This document shows positions 1 to 12,934 of a stretch of 64,000 nt of DNA, piece after piece (position 1 is the stretch's first letter; the number at the start of each line of letters is the position of its first letter). Both the position numbers and the translations under genes were made by a program. The DNA lies in NCBI RefSeq assembly GCF_033568475.1, contig NW_027331831.1, positions 3,038,001-3,102,000 on the forward strand, written 5' to 3'. Below the pieces are notes generated by a model, which did not search any database, was not told the origin of the DNA, and was given only the letters and a program-made list of their open reading frames with translations. The DNA is from Henckelia pumila. Its lineage: Eukaryota; Streptophyta; Magnoliopsida; Lamiales; Gesneriaceae.

Positions 1-797
1 AGCTTACATCGAAAACTGCGCTCCTCAAATGGGGTATCTTCGTAACAATAATGGTGGCAACGGATCTTGTTATCCTCCAGAGAGCAAAATCCATTACTCC
101 TGTCACACTCCCCACAGAGCGCACGAAACCAAGACAAGCCCATTCCGTACGCCATCGAATCATGAATCATCGTATAACTAGCATTATTGCCACTCAAGGC
201 ATCCGACGAAACCAGAGTTCTCCTGTCCTCCCTGCAAGAGTTCTCCGCCAATTCCGAATCCGGAACCCACCCGACGACCAAGTAATTGTAAACCCTCGAA
301 GAATTCAAGAAATCAGTCCGGTTCCCACAGGCGGGATCCTCCACGTACAGCGGACGATTCACGGGATTCAGACAGCTGACGAGTATTATATCCTTGTTAG
401 ATTGTAAATAGAGGGACATGTAATTAGTTGTGTCCCATAGACTATCCGAAGAGTAGGCTGGGCAAGAAGTGTAGTTTTTCTCCACGATTCCGAGATCCGA
501 CACGCGGACGGAGAAGTTGGCGTAGGAGATTGATTGGACGACGTATTTTCCCGATTTGGGTTGAAGGATGGGTCGATTTTGTAGGCACTGGAGCTCGAAG
601 ATGGGGTCTGGGTGGCCGCAATTGGGGGGATCGGTGGCCAAACGGAAGGGGTAGCTTATGCTGATTTGGCCGCAAGAAGAGCTGACACATGAAGATGAAT
701 TCTTGGCTCTGGTTCCGGCAGGGAACCAACAACAGATGATCAAGATTGTTAGAATCGAGAACAATATAGTATTAGGAGGCTTCCCTTCTGACATCAT
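1..797 (-). CDS. LRK10L/WAK-like receptor kinase, extracellular part (partial)
   Basis: The minus strand is open from ATG at 797 to the left edge, about 265 codons. It begins with a hydrophobic signal peptide (about residues 8-30, ending near AGTRA), followed by a cysteine-rich GUB_WAK_bind galacturonan-binding domain (SSSCGQISISYPFRL, then NCGHPDPIFELQC). A WAK_assoc-type C-terminal cysteine cluster follows (WFRALCGECDRSNGFC, then CHHYC). This architecture is that of LEAF RUST 10 DISEASE-RESISTANCE LOCUS RECEPTOR-LIKE kinases: a wall-facing ectodomain, one membrane helix and a cytoplasmic Ser/Thr kinase. The helix and kinase would lie left of the window. A GTAAG donor on the minus strand at 7-3 may end the first exon, as is usual for this family. 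Ligand and substrate are unknown. A truncated receptor-like protein without kinase cannot be excluded from this window. Confidence 0.85.
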   Translation of the reverse strand, partial: MMSEGKPPNTILFSILTILIICCWFPAGTRAKNSSSCVSSSCGQISISYPFRLATDPPNCGHPDPIFELQCLQNRPILQPKSGKYVVQSISYANFSVRVSDLGIVEKNYTSCPAYSSDSLWDTTNYMSLYLQSNKDIILVSCLNPVNRPLYVEDPACGNRTDFLNSSRVYNYLVVGWVPDSELAENSCREDRRTLVSSDALSGNNASYTMIHDSMAYGMGLSWFRALCGECDRSNGFCSLEDNKIRCHHYCYEDTPFEERSFRCK

Positions 798-861
798 GGA
801 AGAAATTTATGGAAATTGACAGCTTCTTTTGAATGATTTTTGTGAAGTTGGCCAAGTTTCT

Positions 862-869
862 TATTTATA
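862..869 (-). promoter_or_regulatory. TATA box of the receptor-kinase gene
   Basis: TATAAATA on the minus strand lies about 65 bp upstream of the ATG at 797. This would put transcription start near 830 with a 5' UTR of roughly 35 nt. It is the only good TATA motif close to the start. Confidence 0.55.
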
Positions 870-2124
870 CCCAGAAAGGGGCTTAATCAAGAATCAACTG
901 GGATTTGAGCAATTCAAAGGGAAAGCTTGTAGCTTTGGTTAAGTTGATGCAATCCACGTAATTATATAACTATGGACGGCGTGACGAATTTTGATTGATT
1001 AAAATCATAGGATGCGAATATATTATACGGGTGGCGTGAATAAAACCTGTAGCTTGTTCTGATCAGCAACGCGGTTGAATTGGGTCCAAGTTGGACTTGT
1101 CCGCTCAAGTGGTTGGTGGCGGGCCGGTGGGGTCCCTTTGTCAAATCATCGTCTCGTCTCTTTGACTGCATATTTCAAACTTCAAATATAGTTGATCATT
1201 TTTGGTGAATATTTTAAAATCTTAATCTAATTCATAAAAAAAAAATATTACCTCCACGAATTAAGGATCTACGGAACATAAAAGAAGATTCCAAACTGTC
1301 AAATTTTCGCTTAAATCTAACCATAAGGCATAAAATCATCAGCTCATCCCTCGTACACATGATTTCGAGATGTCCAAATATATAAATTACCTTCATCAAA
1401 TTAATATTTTCTTTTTATTTATTTCGAAATCATATCTAACAATTAAAATATAGGAGAAATGTAGGTGAGTTATGTATTAACTTATTTTTTTGTCAACTTT
1501 GAACCCGGCTTCTTTCTTTCAACATATCAAAAAACGCAGCAGTTCAAAAAACAAAATAAAGAAGAAGAAGAAGAAGAAGAAGAAGAAGAATTTTTTTAAA
1601 AATGCATTATTTTCTTTAGAAAAAAATATCAAAGAAAAACCCGAGGCATGTCGAGTTGTATTTCATCACTACGTACTACTCATTTCTTGAACAGTTATGC
1701 TCTTCTAATACAAATCATAGGTTCTTTTCTATAAATGAAAAAGTTACCTTTTCAACCACCTCTCCACTTTTTGAGGGCAAAAGAATAGGAAATGAGCTTA
1801 TTGTTTTTATTTTTTAAAAAAAACGAGGAGGAAATTTTTTTCAATTATTTTTCAGTTGAGGAAAAGAGTTTGTAACAAAACATTGATGGTGGTCTATGAT
1901 TTTATTTTAAGTTTCACCCTGAGAGTTATTTTTACATTTTGAAAAAACAATTAATTTTATTTGTGTTGAAATCATAAATTAGAAAAAACTTGAAAAAACA
2001 ATTAACTTGTTTGCGATTGGAAATTTTTACGTAATTTCTCCAATCATAAAACAGATGGAAATTCAGTGAATAATTTTATAAGCCATCAAATCCTTCTACG
2101 ATATTTTTTACTATGTGTAAGAAT
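870..2124. other. Intergenic, AT-rich; no gene seen
   Basis: This is the upstream region of the receptor-kinase gene, with many poly-A/T runs and no ORF resembling a protein. It contains a pure (GAA)10 run at 1561-1590. The 66-codon ORF across that run is mostly lysine and is not a gene. Confidence 0.7.
1561..1590 (+). repeat. (GAA)n microsatellite
   Basis: Ten perfect GAA units in AT-rich intergenic DNA. Confidence 0.95.
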
Positions 2125-3865
2125 ATGTCGATTTTGAGATAGTCACGATCCTCTGCTCATATTTACAAAAAAAAAATATTTGATATAAAAAAGAAATTTT
2201 TTTATTAATGACCCCTTATTCATATTTATAATAAAATTTGACATAAAAAAACACTATTTTTTATTAGTGACCAAAAAAAATTAAGCTAAATAAAAAAATT
2301 TATCTCACAAAATTGAACCCTAATATTGTAATACTTGTCACGATAAATTGTAGTTTGGATAGTAAATTTTCTATTAAATATTATTGAGTATTCCATTTCT
2401 TTTTTTTTTTCGACAAGAAAGTAAAATTTCATTAAGTCAAAGCAAACGAAATTACACTCGAAATCTTCCATCCTATTCGACTAGGCTTAGAAACAGCCTC
2501 TCGTGCTAAAACATGAGCGGCTTGATTCGCTGATCATTTAACAAAAACAAAGTTACAAGATTGTATATCCATAGCAAGAATTTTACAATCTTCTACAATG
2601 AGTCCCAAATAAGAGTAATCATGTTCTGTATTGCGTAAAGCATCAATCACCACAAGAGCATCTGATTCGAAAATTACATTTGACAAGTTCTTGCTCTTGA
2701 CCCAACTTAGAGCCTCTCGAATTCTCATCGCCTCAACCTCTATTGGAGAATATCTACCATTGAGAATTTCATATACAACATCAATAACTATACCATTTGA
2801 GTTCCTACAATAAAGCCAAACCCAACAAATGGAATATTGTCAAAAACAGCGGCATCTATGTTACATTTCATCATATATTCTGGAGGTTTAATCCATCGTT
2901 CTTGCATGGTCTGTTGTTCTGTATTAATCTGAGGAGAATAAAGTTTTCTAGTCATCTTTCATTGAGAATAAAGAGTCTGGGCTGAACCAAAAATTGCGGT
3001 AGCACTCTTGCACTTGCCATTCCACACAACGTCATTACGATTTTGCCATAGACACCACAAGATGGCAGCTGCAAGTTCAACATCATTCTTATTCCTTCTG
3101 TGAGTCATATTGTTCTACCAGTCCGCAAAAGTGCAAGAAGAATTAAAGTAATTTCCAATCGAAGATATGTTCCAAACACTTCTAGCACATTGGCAAGACA
3201 CTAAAGCATGGAAGTCGTCTTCAGGTAGATTATGACAAATTGGACAGCAATTATTTATCTCAACCCGACGTGTTAGCAAAGCTTGCATTGTAGGAAGACA
3301 TGAGAAAAGTACTCTCCAAATGAAATTGCGTACTTTAGCTGGAATCCCCAATCTCCATAAAAATTTCCAGTTGATACTTGGAGAATTAGGACTTGTGTCT
3401 CTTACAGTCGTTTGTAGATTATATCCACTCTTAACATAATAGACTCCAAACCTCTCATTCGCCCACATCTAATTGTCATCACATTCTTGTCTACTAAGTG
3501 GAATAGAGAAGATTAAACGTTGATCTCTCTCAGAAAAGAGATCTTGGATAATGTCTATATCCCAAGAGCCATCCACGGCAGATCTCAATGAACTCAATGA
3601 AAAGAGGTCTATTCCAAGTATAACATACATTTTACATTATAAATATATTCTACATTGGCATTCGTGGCACATAAATTATTAATAATTATCTTTCTAATTC
3701 ATATGTGAAATACACACAGGTAAAATTATTGAAAGAGAAATGGAGAAAATTAGAGTTTAATTAAATTTAAATCAGTTTAAGCAACAAAACAGAAATTTTT
3801 CCCAGATAATATCTCTTACTGCTGTTACTTTTACTAATGTCTATCATCTATATATTTATACTAGG
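2125..3865. repeat. Dispersed duplicate, copy A (interrupted by a LINE)
   Basis: 2125-2398 plus 3610-3865 match 8460-8990 in the same orientation at roughly 85% by eye. Shared landmarks are GTCGATTTTGAGATAGTCA, TATTGAGTATTCCATTT, ATTCATATGTGA and AGAGAAATGGAGAAAATTAG. The extra 1.2 kb in this copy is the LINE at 2399-3609. Nothing in the duplicated part looks coding. Its left part resembles a MITE family seen elsewhere in the window. Confidence 0.85.
2399..3609 (-). mobile_element. 5'-truncated L1-type LINE (zf-RVT and RNase H end)
   Basis: On the minus strand this reads as the 3' end of a plant L1-like non-LTR retrotransposon. The order is a run ending VYYVKSGYNL, then the zf-RVT zinc-binding domain (WKFLWRLGIPAKVRNFIWR, CPICHNLPEDDFHAL; about 3140-3440). 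A linker typical of the family follows (ILWCLWQNRNDVVWNG, about 3010-3085), and then an RNase H domain (KPPEYMMKCNIDAAVFDN, EVEAMRIREALSWV, IFESDALVVIDAL, ANQAAHVLAREA; about 2470-2900). The oligo-T at 2400-2410 is the poly-A tail on the plus strand. The endonuclease and reverse transcriptase are absent (5' truncation). The reading frame carries in-frame stops, one just before ANQAAH and one near 3470, and a frame change near 2810, so it is dead. The paralogous sequence at about 8750 lacks the insert. Confidence 0.85.
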
Positions 3866-4889
3866 AAAGTGCACGCAATTTAGATAATGTTTAAATTCGT
3901 TTAATAATACAATATTTATGAGTATTTATCAATTCAAATAGGGCAAAACACATTAGATAAAAAAAAACAATGTGCATTACAATAAATCATATATATATTC
4001 ACCTATCCATATGTGACATTTTTTAATCCGTATTTTTGTGTGATTTTGATATATAGACAACTCTCTTCAAGTCAAAAAAGATACTTCATTTATCACAACT
4101 ATATAGACCTATTTTTTATTCATACGGATTAAGAAAAAACTATTGGAAAATAAATTTTGTACAAACTTCCTATTTATCCCTATTTAATGTATTAAAAAAT
4201 TATTACACAATTTTTAAGATATAGTTAATAAGAGGTATTAGTAAAGGAGTGAAAAAACATTACTATACATTTATGACAAAAAAACGTGACATATATAATT
4301 TAGACGGATGTAGTATTTTTTTTCATCAAATACTAATCATAAAAAAAACAATAAAAATAATGTAGGATCGAGTGTATGACGCTTACAAATAGCTATATCC
4401 GGTGGTGAGGGTGCAAACCAAATCTTTTAAACTGCACAATAACTCAAGCTTCATGTTTCAAAAAAAATTCTTAATTAAAAAAATTATCATATAATGTTAA
4501 AATAAAACCCAAAAATTGTTATTAAATTCAATATAACTCATGTTTGTGCGAAATTTTTTTAACCATTTAAAACATTTCTCTATTTGTTTAGAGTTACATA
4601 ATATAAATAGTTAATTTTATATCACAATGATTCTTCTGTAAAATAATTTTGATTAACTTCATGAGAAATAATTTCTCAAATGATATGAATTAAATAAATA
4701 TTTGTAATAAAACACATATTTTAAAGATAAAAAATACAATATGTGTTTTAAGAAAAAAAATCTAACGTCATTTGTGAATCTTTTTTTCCCTATAATTAAT
4801 ATATATTATAAATATTATATTATATATAGCCTACACTAAATTCAAAAATAGAAAGTAATTTCTATCATTTAAAACTTCTCACTAATTTC
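3866..4889. other. Intergenic, AT-rich; no gene seen
   Basis: This stretch is very AT-rich with many short poly-A/T tracts. I see no open frame with protein character, no RNA gene and no bounded repeat. Confidence 0.6.
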
Positions 4890-5258
4890 TTTTTCTAGGA
4901 ATAAAACTGAAAATAAATCAAAATAATAAAATTAAAGTGCAAATAAATGTTAGAAAAATTTACAAAAGCATACGTTAAAATTCTCATGCTCTCAATACTC
5001 AGTTTCATTAAAAAGACACTTTAAAAAAAATGACATATACTGACATATTTTAAAAGACACTTGTGGATTAATTTTTTAAGATTTTTTATTTTATTTTTTT
5101 AAATCTCTTTATTCTACTTGTTTCTATTAGGCAAAAAATATATATAAAGATTGAAAAACAGAAAAATATGGAAGCCAAACAAAAAAAATGCAGACGTCTT
5201 TATATCCTTCATATTAAAGTAAAATCAAAGACACAAAAATTAAAGACGAATTTGTTTA
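4890..5258. repeat. Direct duplicate, left copy (continues after solo LTR)
   Basis: This matches 7015-7357 in the same orientation, with shared landmarks AGTGCAAATAAA, TTTACTGACATATTT, CTCTTTATTC and GCAGACGTCTTTATA. The match resumes across the solo LTR: 6730-6750 corresponds to 7603-7625. The unit was therefore duplicated before or around the time the LTR element entered this copy. Confidence 0.75.
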
Positions 5259-6729
5259 TGTTACGCCTTAAACGCATACAAATCTCGTGTGATGATATTA
5301 ATGTTTTTAATGCATTAACAAGTCTCATAATATTATGTTTTGATGATTACAAAACTCGGTTAATTGCTACTAACCATTAAAGTGAGATTTTGCAGATTAG
5401 ATTTATTGACAAATAAATTATTTGATGTTATTTTGAAACTATCAATGTATTTATGAAGTCTCGTATTGCTCATATAATGGACACAATGTTATGTGGATGC
5501 CATGAAATATTGTTATGAGGATATGAAGAAAGGGACAAGAAGAAGCCAAAGTATGGAGCAACAACTTCCGAAAATTATTGGGAATTTTATATACATTGAA
5601 ATCCGATCTCCACCAGTCATAATCCAGATGAGGAAGTTTTAAATCTTCTGTCCAAATTTGAGAGCAATCAAATGGCTATATTGAAAGATATGATTTTTTC
5701 AAATATGCTGCACAATACCTACTCCTGCAAGGAACGAAACCATGAAGATTCAACTTCAAAAAATAACTGGAAATGATTGATTATCCAAATCAAATCTTCA
5801 CCGATCAGATTCAAGTTTAGAATATTTTACAACTTATGTTTAAATATCAGATCAATCCAACGGATGGATTGGGAGATATAAATTTTTTAAATGTGTCGCG
5901 CAGAACAAGATGCAAAAACATGATTTAGCGACTTCCGAAAATTACTGGAAATGTTTGACTCGTTCAAATCAAATCTCCACCGTTCAGAATGAAGATCAAG
6001 ATGTTTTAAAGTTTCAGTTAAAATTTAGATCAATCCAACGGTTAGATTGTGAGATATGATTTTTTCACAAAATCCGCACAGTGCTGTTTTTGAAGGGGAC
6101 AGCGGCGCCAAACACTTTTTGTCTCTCCTTAACTTTCCAACACACACTTTATGCACTCAAATCAGATTCAAATCCTTACCAACTATAAATAGAGGTCTTC
6201 CAAGGTCATTTGGAGACATCCTAACTCATCTCTTCTCTACTTTGTAAGCAATCTTCTCTCTATCAAAGTGTGTGTGTGATATATTCAAGTATTTGAGAGT
6301 GTTTGTAAAAAATAGTTTGTGAGTTGGTTGTGCTATTGTTGTAAACACTTGAGTGTGAAGCCAAGTGTGTTGTGTTGAGGCTATCCTTGGAGCCCTTAAG
6401 GCCAAGTGTTCGAGTTGTATCAGCGTGGTGATCGTGTTGAGTTGTACGGCTATCCTTGGAGCCATCAAGGCCAAGACGTTGAAGTGCTAGTGGATCCTTG
6501 GTTAATCGATCTTAACCAAGAAGGGAAGACGTAGACGATTTATCGTCGAACTTCTATAAATATCTCTTATCCATTTTACTGTTTTATTTACATTACGCAT
6601 TTATTTACTGCACTTATATTTGATTGTTTTAAGTTTTCCGCTTGTGTACTAGCATAATCGCTTTAAATTGCTAAAGTTGCCAATAGAACCTAAACTCCCC
6701 CCCCCCCCCCCCCCAAATACGTTTTAACA
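5259..6729 (+). mobile_element. Solo LTR, Ty1/Copia-type (fossil)
   Basis: The 1471-bp sequence starts TGTTACG and ends TTTTAACA, so it has the TG...CA ends with a 5-bp terminal inverted repeat (TGTTA/TAACA). It is flanked on both sides by GTTTA (5254-5258 and 6730-6734), a 5-bp target-site duplication. The interior carries a TATA-like TATAAATAGAGG near 6184, diverged tandem copies of a motif containing CTTCCGAAAATTA (about 5558, 5760 and 5930), and an 18-base C run near the 3' end (about 6697-6714). No internal coding domains and no second LTR are present, so it is a solo LTR, probably left by LTR-LTR recombination. Copia is inferred from LTR layout; no polymerase remains to confirm it. Confidence 0.75.
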
Positions 6730-6773
6730 GTTTATATTCTGGAAGATGAAAAGGAAACAAAAAATCGAAATAA

Positions 6774-6990
6774 TTAAATGCAAACACACGCTTCCAATTC
6801 AATCAATAATCATTTCATTATACATCAAATAATAAAAAAAAATTAGCTCTTATTTTGCCTAGGAACATCATTCTCTATTAAGCACTCAAACTACAAGGTT
6901 ATGAAATTTGGTGGAGTTATGTATACTATTAATGATCACATTAAGTTAGTAAAGAAAATGACATAATTAAATAACCTTATGAACCACAAA
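6774..6990. repeat. Left arm of a ~190-bp inverted repeat
   Basis: 6805-6990 is the inverted copy of about 8240-8410. Shared landmarks are ATTAGCTCTTATTTT and CCTTATGAACCACAAATAAA, read on opposite strands. Just outside each arm lies the same 17-mer in direct orientation (TTAAATGCAAACACACG at 6774-6790 and 8414-8430). The pair may be the termini of an old DNA transposon enclosing 7.0-8.2 kb, but no transposase and no convincing short target duplication were found. Confidence 0.6.
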
Positions 6991-7014
6991 TAAATTATAG
7001 ATAAAAGAATAATA

Positions 7015-7650
7015 TATATGAATAAAATTGAAAATAAATCAATTAATCAAATTGTAGTGCAAATAAACTTTAGAATAATGTACAAAAATGCATTTATAAT
7101 CTAACTGCTCTCAATACCCAATTTTATTGGAAATAGACTATAAAAATAACATTTACTGACATATTTTTAAGGGCATGAGGAATTTTTTATTTTTTTAAAA
7201 GTTTCTAATTTTTTTAATCTCTTTATTCGACTTGTGGCTATTGGACAATAATTATATATAAAATTATTTTTTTTAAAAAAAAGTAAAATATGAAAGCCAA
7301 ACCAAAAAATGTAGACGTCTTTATACACTTCATATTGAAATAAAATCAAAGACACGAGTCCCTAAGGGGGTGTTCAAGTTGGTGGAGTAGGTGAAATCTT
7401 GATCATTGGTCAGGAGTTCGATTCCCCCTACCAACACCTATTTGGATTAGACTGTCACACAGAGCTTGCCTAATGTGGTTTACCTGACTAACGTAGTTTG
7501 CAGACTATTGTGTTAGTTCGGTGATTTACCCAGTGCGCACGAAGGTAGCGGCTGCAAGTTCCCACGTCACAAAAAAAAAAAATTCAAAGACACGAAGTTG
7601 AAATCAAAATTTATTTATATTTAGGATGATGAAAAGACAAAAAAAACATT
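7015..7650. repeat. Direct duplicate, right copy (interrupted by a SINE)
   Basis: This is the second copy of the 4890-5258/6730-6750 unit. A SINE has inserted at 7358-7583. It represents the site without the solo LTR. Confidence 0.75.
7358..7583 (+). mobile_element. tRNA-derived SINE, copy 1 (full length)
   Basis: This 226-bp element is flanked by perfect 12-bp duplications TCAAAGACACGA (7346-7357 and 7584-7595). The 5' head is tRNA-like, with an A box (TGGTGGAGTAGG, 7380-7391) and a B box (GAGTTCGATTCC, 7414-7425), the two internal RNA polymerase III promoter elements. The body continues with TGTGGTTTACCTGACTAACG and ends GTTCCCACGTCAC followed by about 12 A. There is no terminal T run, as is usual for plant SINEs. 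Two relatives occur at 26833-26968 and 38849-39070. Confidence 0.9.
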
Positions 7651-7825
7651 AATTTCACAAAAAAGTGGGTAGTCGGCCATAATAAATAATACACATTTGC
7701 CGAATATGTGAGTTTATTTGTGAATTTACGTGACTAACCTTCTCCATTAATACTACATAATTAATGTGTTATTTCAATTATTTATTTATGTGACTCTTCA
7801 ATTAAGTAATTTATTTTAAAATTAT

Positions 7826-8160
7826 ATCATGCATTCTTTCAAATAAAAAATTAAAATTTTGTGCATCTATTATTTATTATTTTGTTTTGTTCTTATTTGA
7901 TATGTGGATAAGCCGATCCTACCCACGGGGCACTACCCCCATGGGTTGCTGTCAGGCCTTGATTGGCCCAAGGTTTGTGGGCCCCATACAAATCATGTGG
8001 GGCCCAAATCATTTGGGCCAATCAAGGCTTGACACGCTGCACACAGGGCACAACCATGTGTGCAACATCGAATTTTCCTTGACATGCAATCTTTCAAATG
8101 AAAAAAAAATAAAATTTTATGCATCTACTATATTTTATTATTTGGTTTTTTTATTTGATT
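7826..8160. repeat. GC-rich foldback hairpin between direct repeats
   Basis: A 36-bp inverted repeat (7953-7988 and 7996-8031, built around CCTTGATTGGCCCAA) is separated by a 7-base loop and is about 85% paired. Its GC content contrasts sharply with the AT-rich surroundings. It sits between two diverged direct copies of a ~75-bp segment (7826-7900 and 8083-8160; shared TTTCAAAT and TGCATCTA). A small foldback MITE is likely. The ORF across it (7887-8171) has no protein character. Confidence 0.6.
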
Positions 8161-8239
8161 TAATTTTTTAATTATATATCTCTAATATCTAATCTATACT
8201 ATAGCTATAAATTGTGAGCAATTTTACTCTCTTATTTAT

Positions 8240-8430
8240 TTGTGGTTCATAAGGTTGTTAATGTATTTTTGCACTAACTTAATAGGGTTATTAATAATAT
8301 ACTTAACTCCATCCAATTTCATAATCTTATAGTACATGTTTAGTGAAAAATAATATTCTTAGGAAAAAAAATAAGAGCTAATTTTTTTTATTATATGATG
8401 TATATTGGAAGGGTTAAATGCAAACACACG
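8240..8430. repeat. Right arm of the ~190-bp inverted repeat
   Basis: This is the partner of the arm at 6805-6990, in opposite orientation, followed by the direct 17-mer at 8414-8430. Confidence 0.6.
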
Positions 8431-8459
8431 GATCCAAATTACCATGCATCAATCAATGT

Positions 8460-8990
8460 TTTAAGAATAGGTCGATTTTGAGATAGTCATGAATATCCTA
8501 TGTTCATATTTTTTAAAAAAAAATTATATGATATAAAAAAGATTTTTTAAAAAAATTAGTGACCCCTTCTTCATATTTATAATAAAATTTGACATAAAAA
8601 ACACTACTTTTTATTAGTGACCAAAAAAAAATTGAGCTAAATAAAAAAAATCTATCGCACAAAATTGCAGCATGATAGTGCAGTACTTGTCATAATAAAT
8701 CGTAGTTTGGAGGTAAGTTTTCAATTAAATATTATTGAGTATTCCATTTATATTCTAGGTATAACATACATTTTACATTATAAAATTATTCTACATGATT
8801 GGCACTCGTGGCACATAAATTATTAATAATTATCTTTCTAATTCATATGTGATATACACACAGGTAAAATTATTGAAAGAGAAATGGAGAAAATTAGAGT
8901 TTAATTAAATTTAAATCAGTTTAAGAAACAAAATAATTTTTTTCCCCATACTACTACTTTTAATAATGCCTACCATCTATCTATATATTC
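8460..8990. repeat. Dispersed duplicate, copy B (without the LINE)
   Basis: This is the counterpart of 2125-2398 plus 3610-3865. It is uninterrupted at the point where copy A holds the LINE (near 8750). It ends about 60 bp before the BiP stop codon, so it probably lies in or near the BiP 3' flank. Confidence 0.85.
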
Positions 8991-9054
8991 AAACCTCCTC
9001 TAATCAGGTAAATAAATGACGCCAAAACAAAAGGAAAATAAATTTAAAAACTTT

Positions 9055-11894
<2,840 letters not shown>

Positions 11895-12027
11895 CAGTGT
11901 AAAACTTGCCAATTTCCGATGCTATTTGATTCTGGTTTCTGCGTGGGAGAGAGAGTGGAATCCTAATGAAGAACAAGAAGAAGAAAAATCGTGAGTTTAT
12001 TCTAAACTCAAAGGGAAAGGGACCGAG

Positions 12028-12035
12028 TATATATA
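12028..12035 (-). promoter_or_regulatory. TATA box of BiP
   Basis: TATATATA lies about 134 bp upstream of the BiP ATG, downstream of the two UPR elements, in the expected order for the minus strand. Confidence 0.65.
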
Positions 12036-12067
12036 GGAACAGGGGTGCAGTTAAACATGCTGTTTAG

Positions 12068-12083
12068 GATGACGTGGACCAAT
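12068..12083 (-). promoter_or_regulatory. Plant UPRE / ERSE-II of BiP
   Basis: On the minus strand the 16 bases read ATTGGTCCACGTCATC, which is the published plant P-UPRE found in Arabidopsis BiP promoters. It contains the ERSE-II core ATTGG-N-CCACG. It lies about 33 bp upstream of the TATA box. In other plants such sites bind bZIP28/bZIP60 with NF-Y under ER stress. Confidence 0.85.
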
Positions 12084-12317
12084 AAGATTCCTGGTATGAC
12101 ATGTTTTGTCCTTATTTAATCCCATCTTGAAAAGAGTTATTATTATATTAGGCTTTTAATAACTTTATTATTATTTTTAGACACTGAAATTATCTTACAT
12201 AAATAATCATATATTTTTTCGAATTGTGTGTTTCTCTCCATTCTTTTATTTTGGTTCGTTAATATTCAATAGGTTTGTCAGTTGTCACCTGACCAATGAC
12301 GTCGAGTTATTGTGTCA

Positions 12318-12328
12318 CGTGGTCCAAT
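12318..12328 (-). promoter_or_regulatory. Second ERSE-II-type element of BiP
   Basis: ATTGGACCACG on the minus strand is an exact ERSE-II core and overlaps a G-box CACGTG. About 15 bp further downstream (plus 12291-12305) is another CCAAT next to TGACGTC. The cluster about 235 bp beyond the first element suggests a strongly ER-stress-inducible promoter. Confidence 0.7.
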
Positions 12329-12329
12329 C

Positions 12330-12934
12330 ATAAGCTTGATTTCGACTCTATTATTATTCGATTTTTTAAAGGTATTTTCATATTTTAAAATACTTTCCTT
12401 GAATAATTTTTTCCAGCACTTGGCAAATATCTTAGGATTATGGGGATGTGTAGCCGTTAACATGTTTAATTAATTAATTAAATTTGACTCGAAGATTTGG
12501 GACTTAAAATGATTTACATGACAATTTTATTTCATTCGTGATGTAACAACTTATTACTCGTGATGTCAGATGTAATATAATTTTCATCGGACCATGCAAA
12601 AAAATGTTTTTCTTATTGTCCTCGTATAATAATAATAATATTATTATTATAAATAGGTAAATTTGATTATATATTTCATATTTTTCCCAGCTAAGTATTA
12701 TTATTATAGACAAAATAAATAAATTTTTAATTATTTGTCCATGAATTTAGAACTTTAAAAAATCATAATTCACTAATTATTGAAAAATAAAAACATATTT
12801 TTTATATATAGCATAATACTAAATATTATATCATTTTATACATATGCATCACGCCTGCTTAATTATGCTAATATAAATAAAACAACATCTAAATGATTGT
12901 CTACTAAATACATCAAATAATATTTAAAAATAAG
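12330..12934. other. Upstream flank of BiP, AT-rich; nothing else seen
   Basis: This stretch is AT-rich with an (AATT)n-like run near 12470 and an (ATA)n run near 12630-12650. No gene or bounded repeat is recognisable. Confidence 0.5.

Noticed and set aside
51-664. Plus-strand ORFs at 51-407 and 428-664
   Set aside because: They lie antisense to the receptor-kinase exon, whose minus-strand reading carries the cysteine pattern of a known domain.
1490-1690. 66-codon ORF with a long lysine run
   Set aside because: It is produced by the (GAA)n microsatellite read in frame AAG; there is no domain or conservation signal.
6697-6714. Poly-C run as a possible quadruplex-forming regulatory site
   Set aside because: It lies within the solo LTR and is an isolated homopolymer; length slippage is the simpler explanation.
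7363-7440. Possible tRNA gene
   Set aside because: It has A and B boxes but no acceptor-stem pairing I can close. It is the head of a SINE with target duplications and a poly-A tail.
7887-8171. 94-codon ORF
   Set aside because: It lies across the GC-rich hairpin, and its residues are explained by the inverted repeat.
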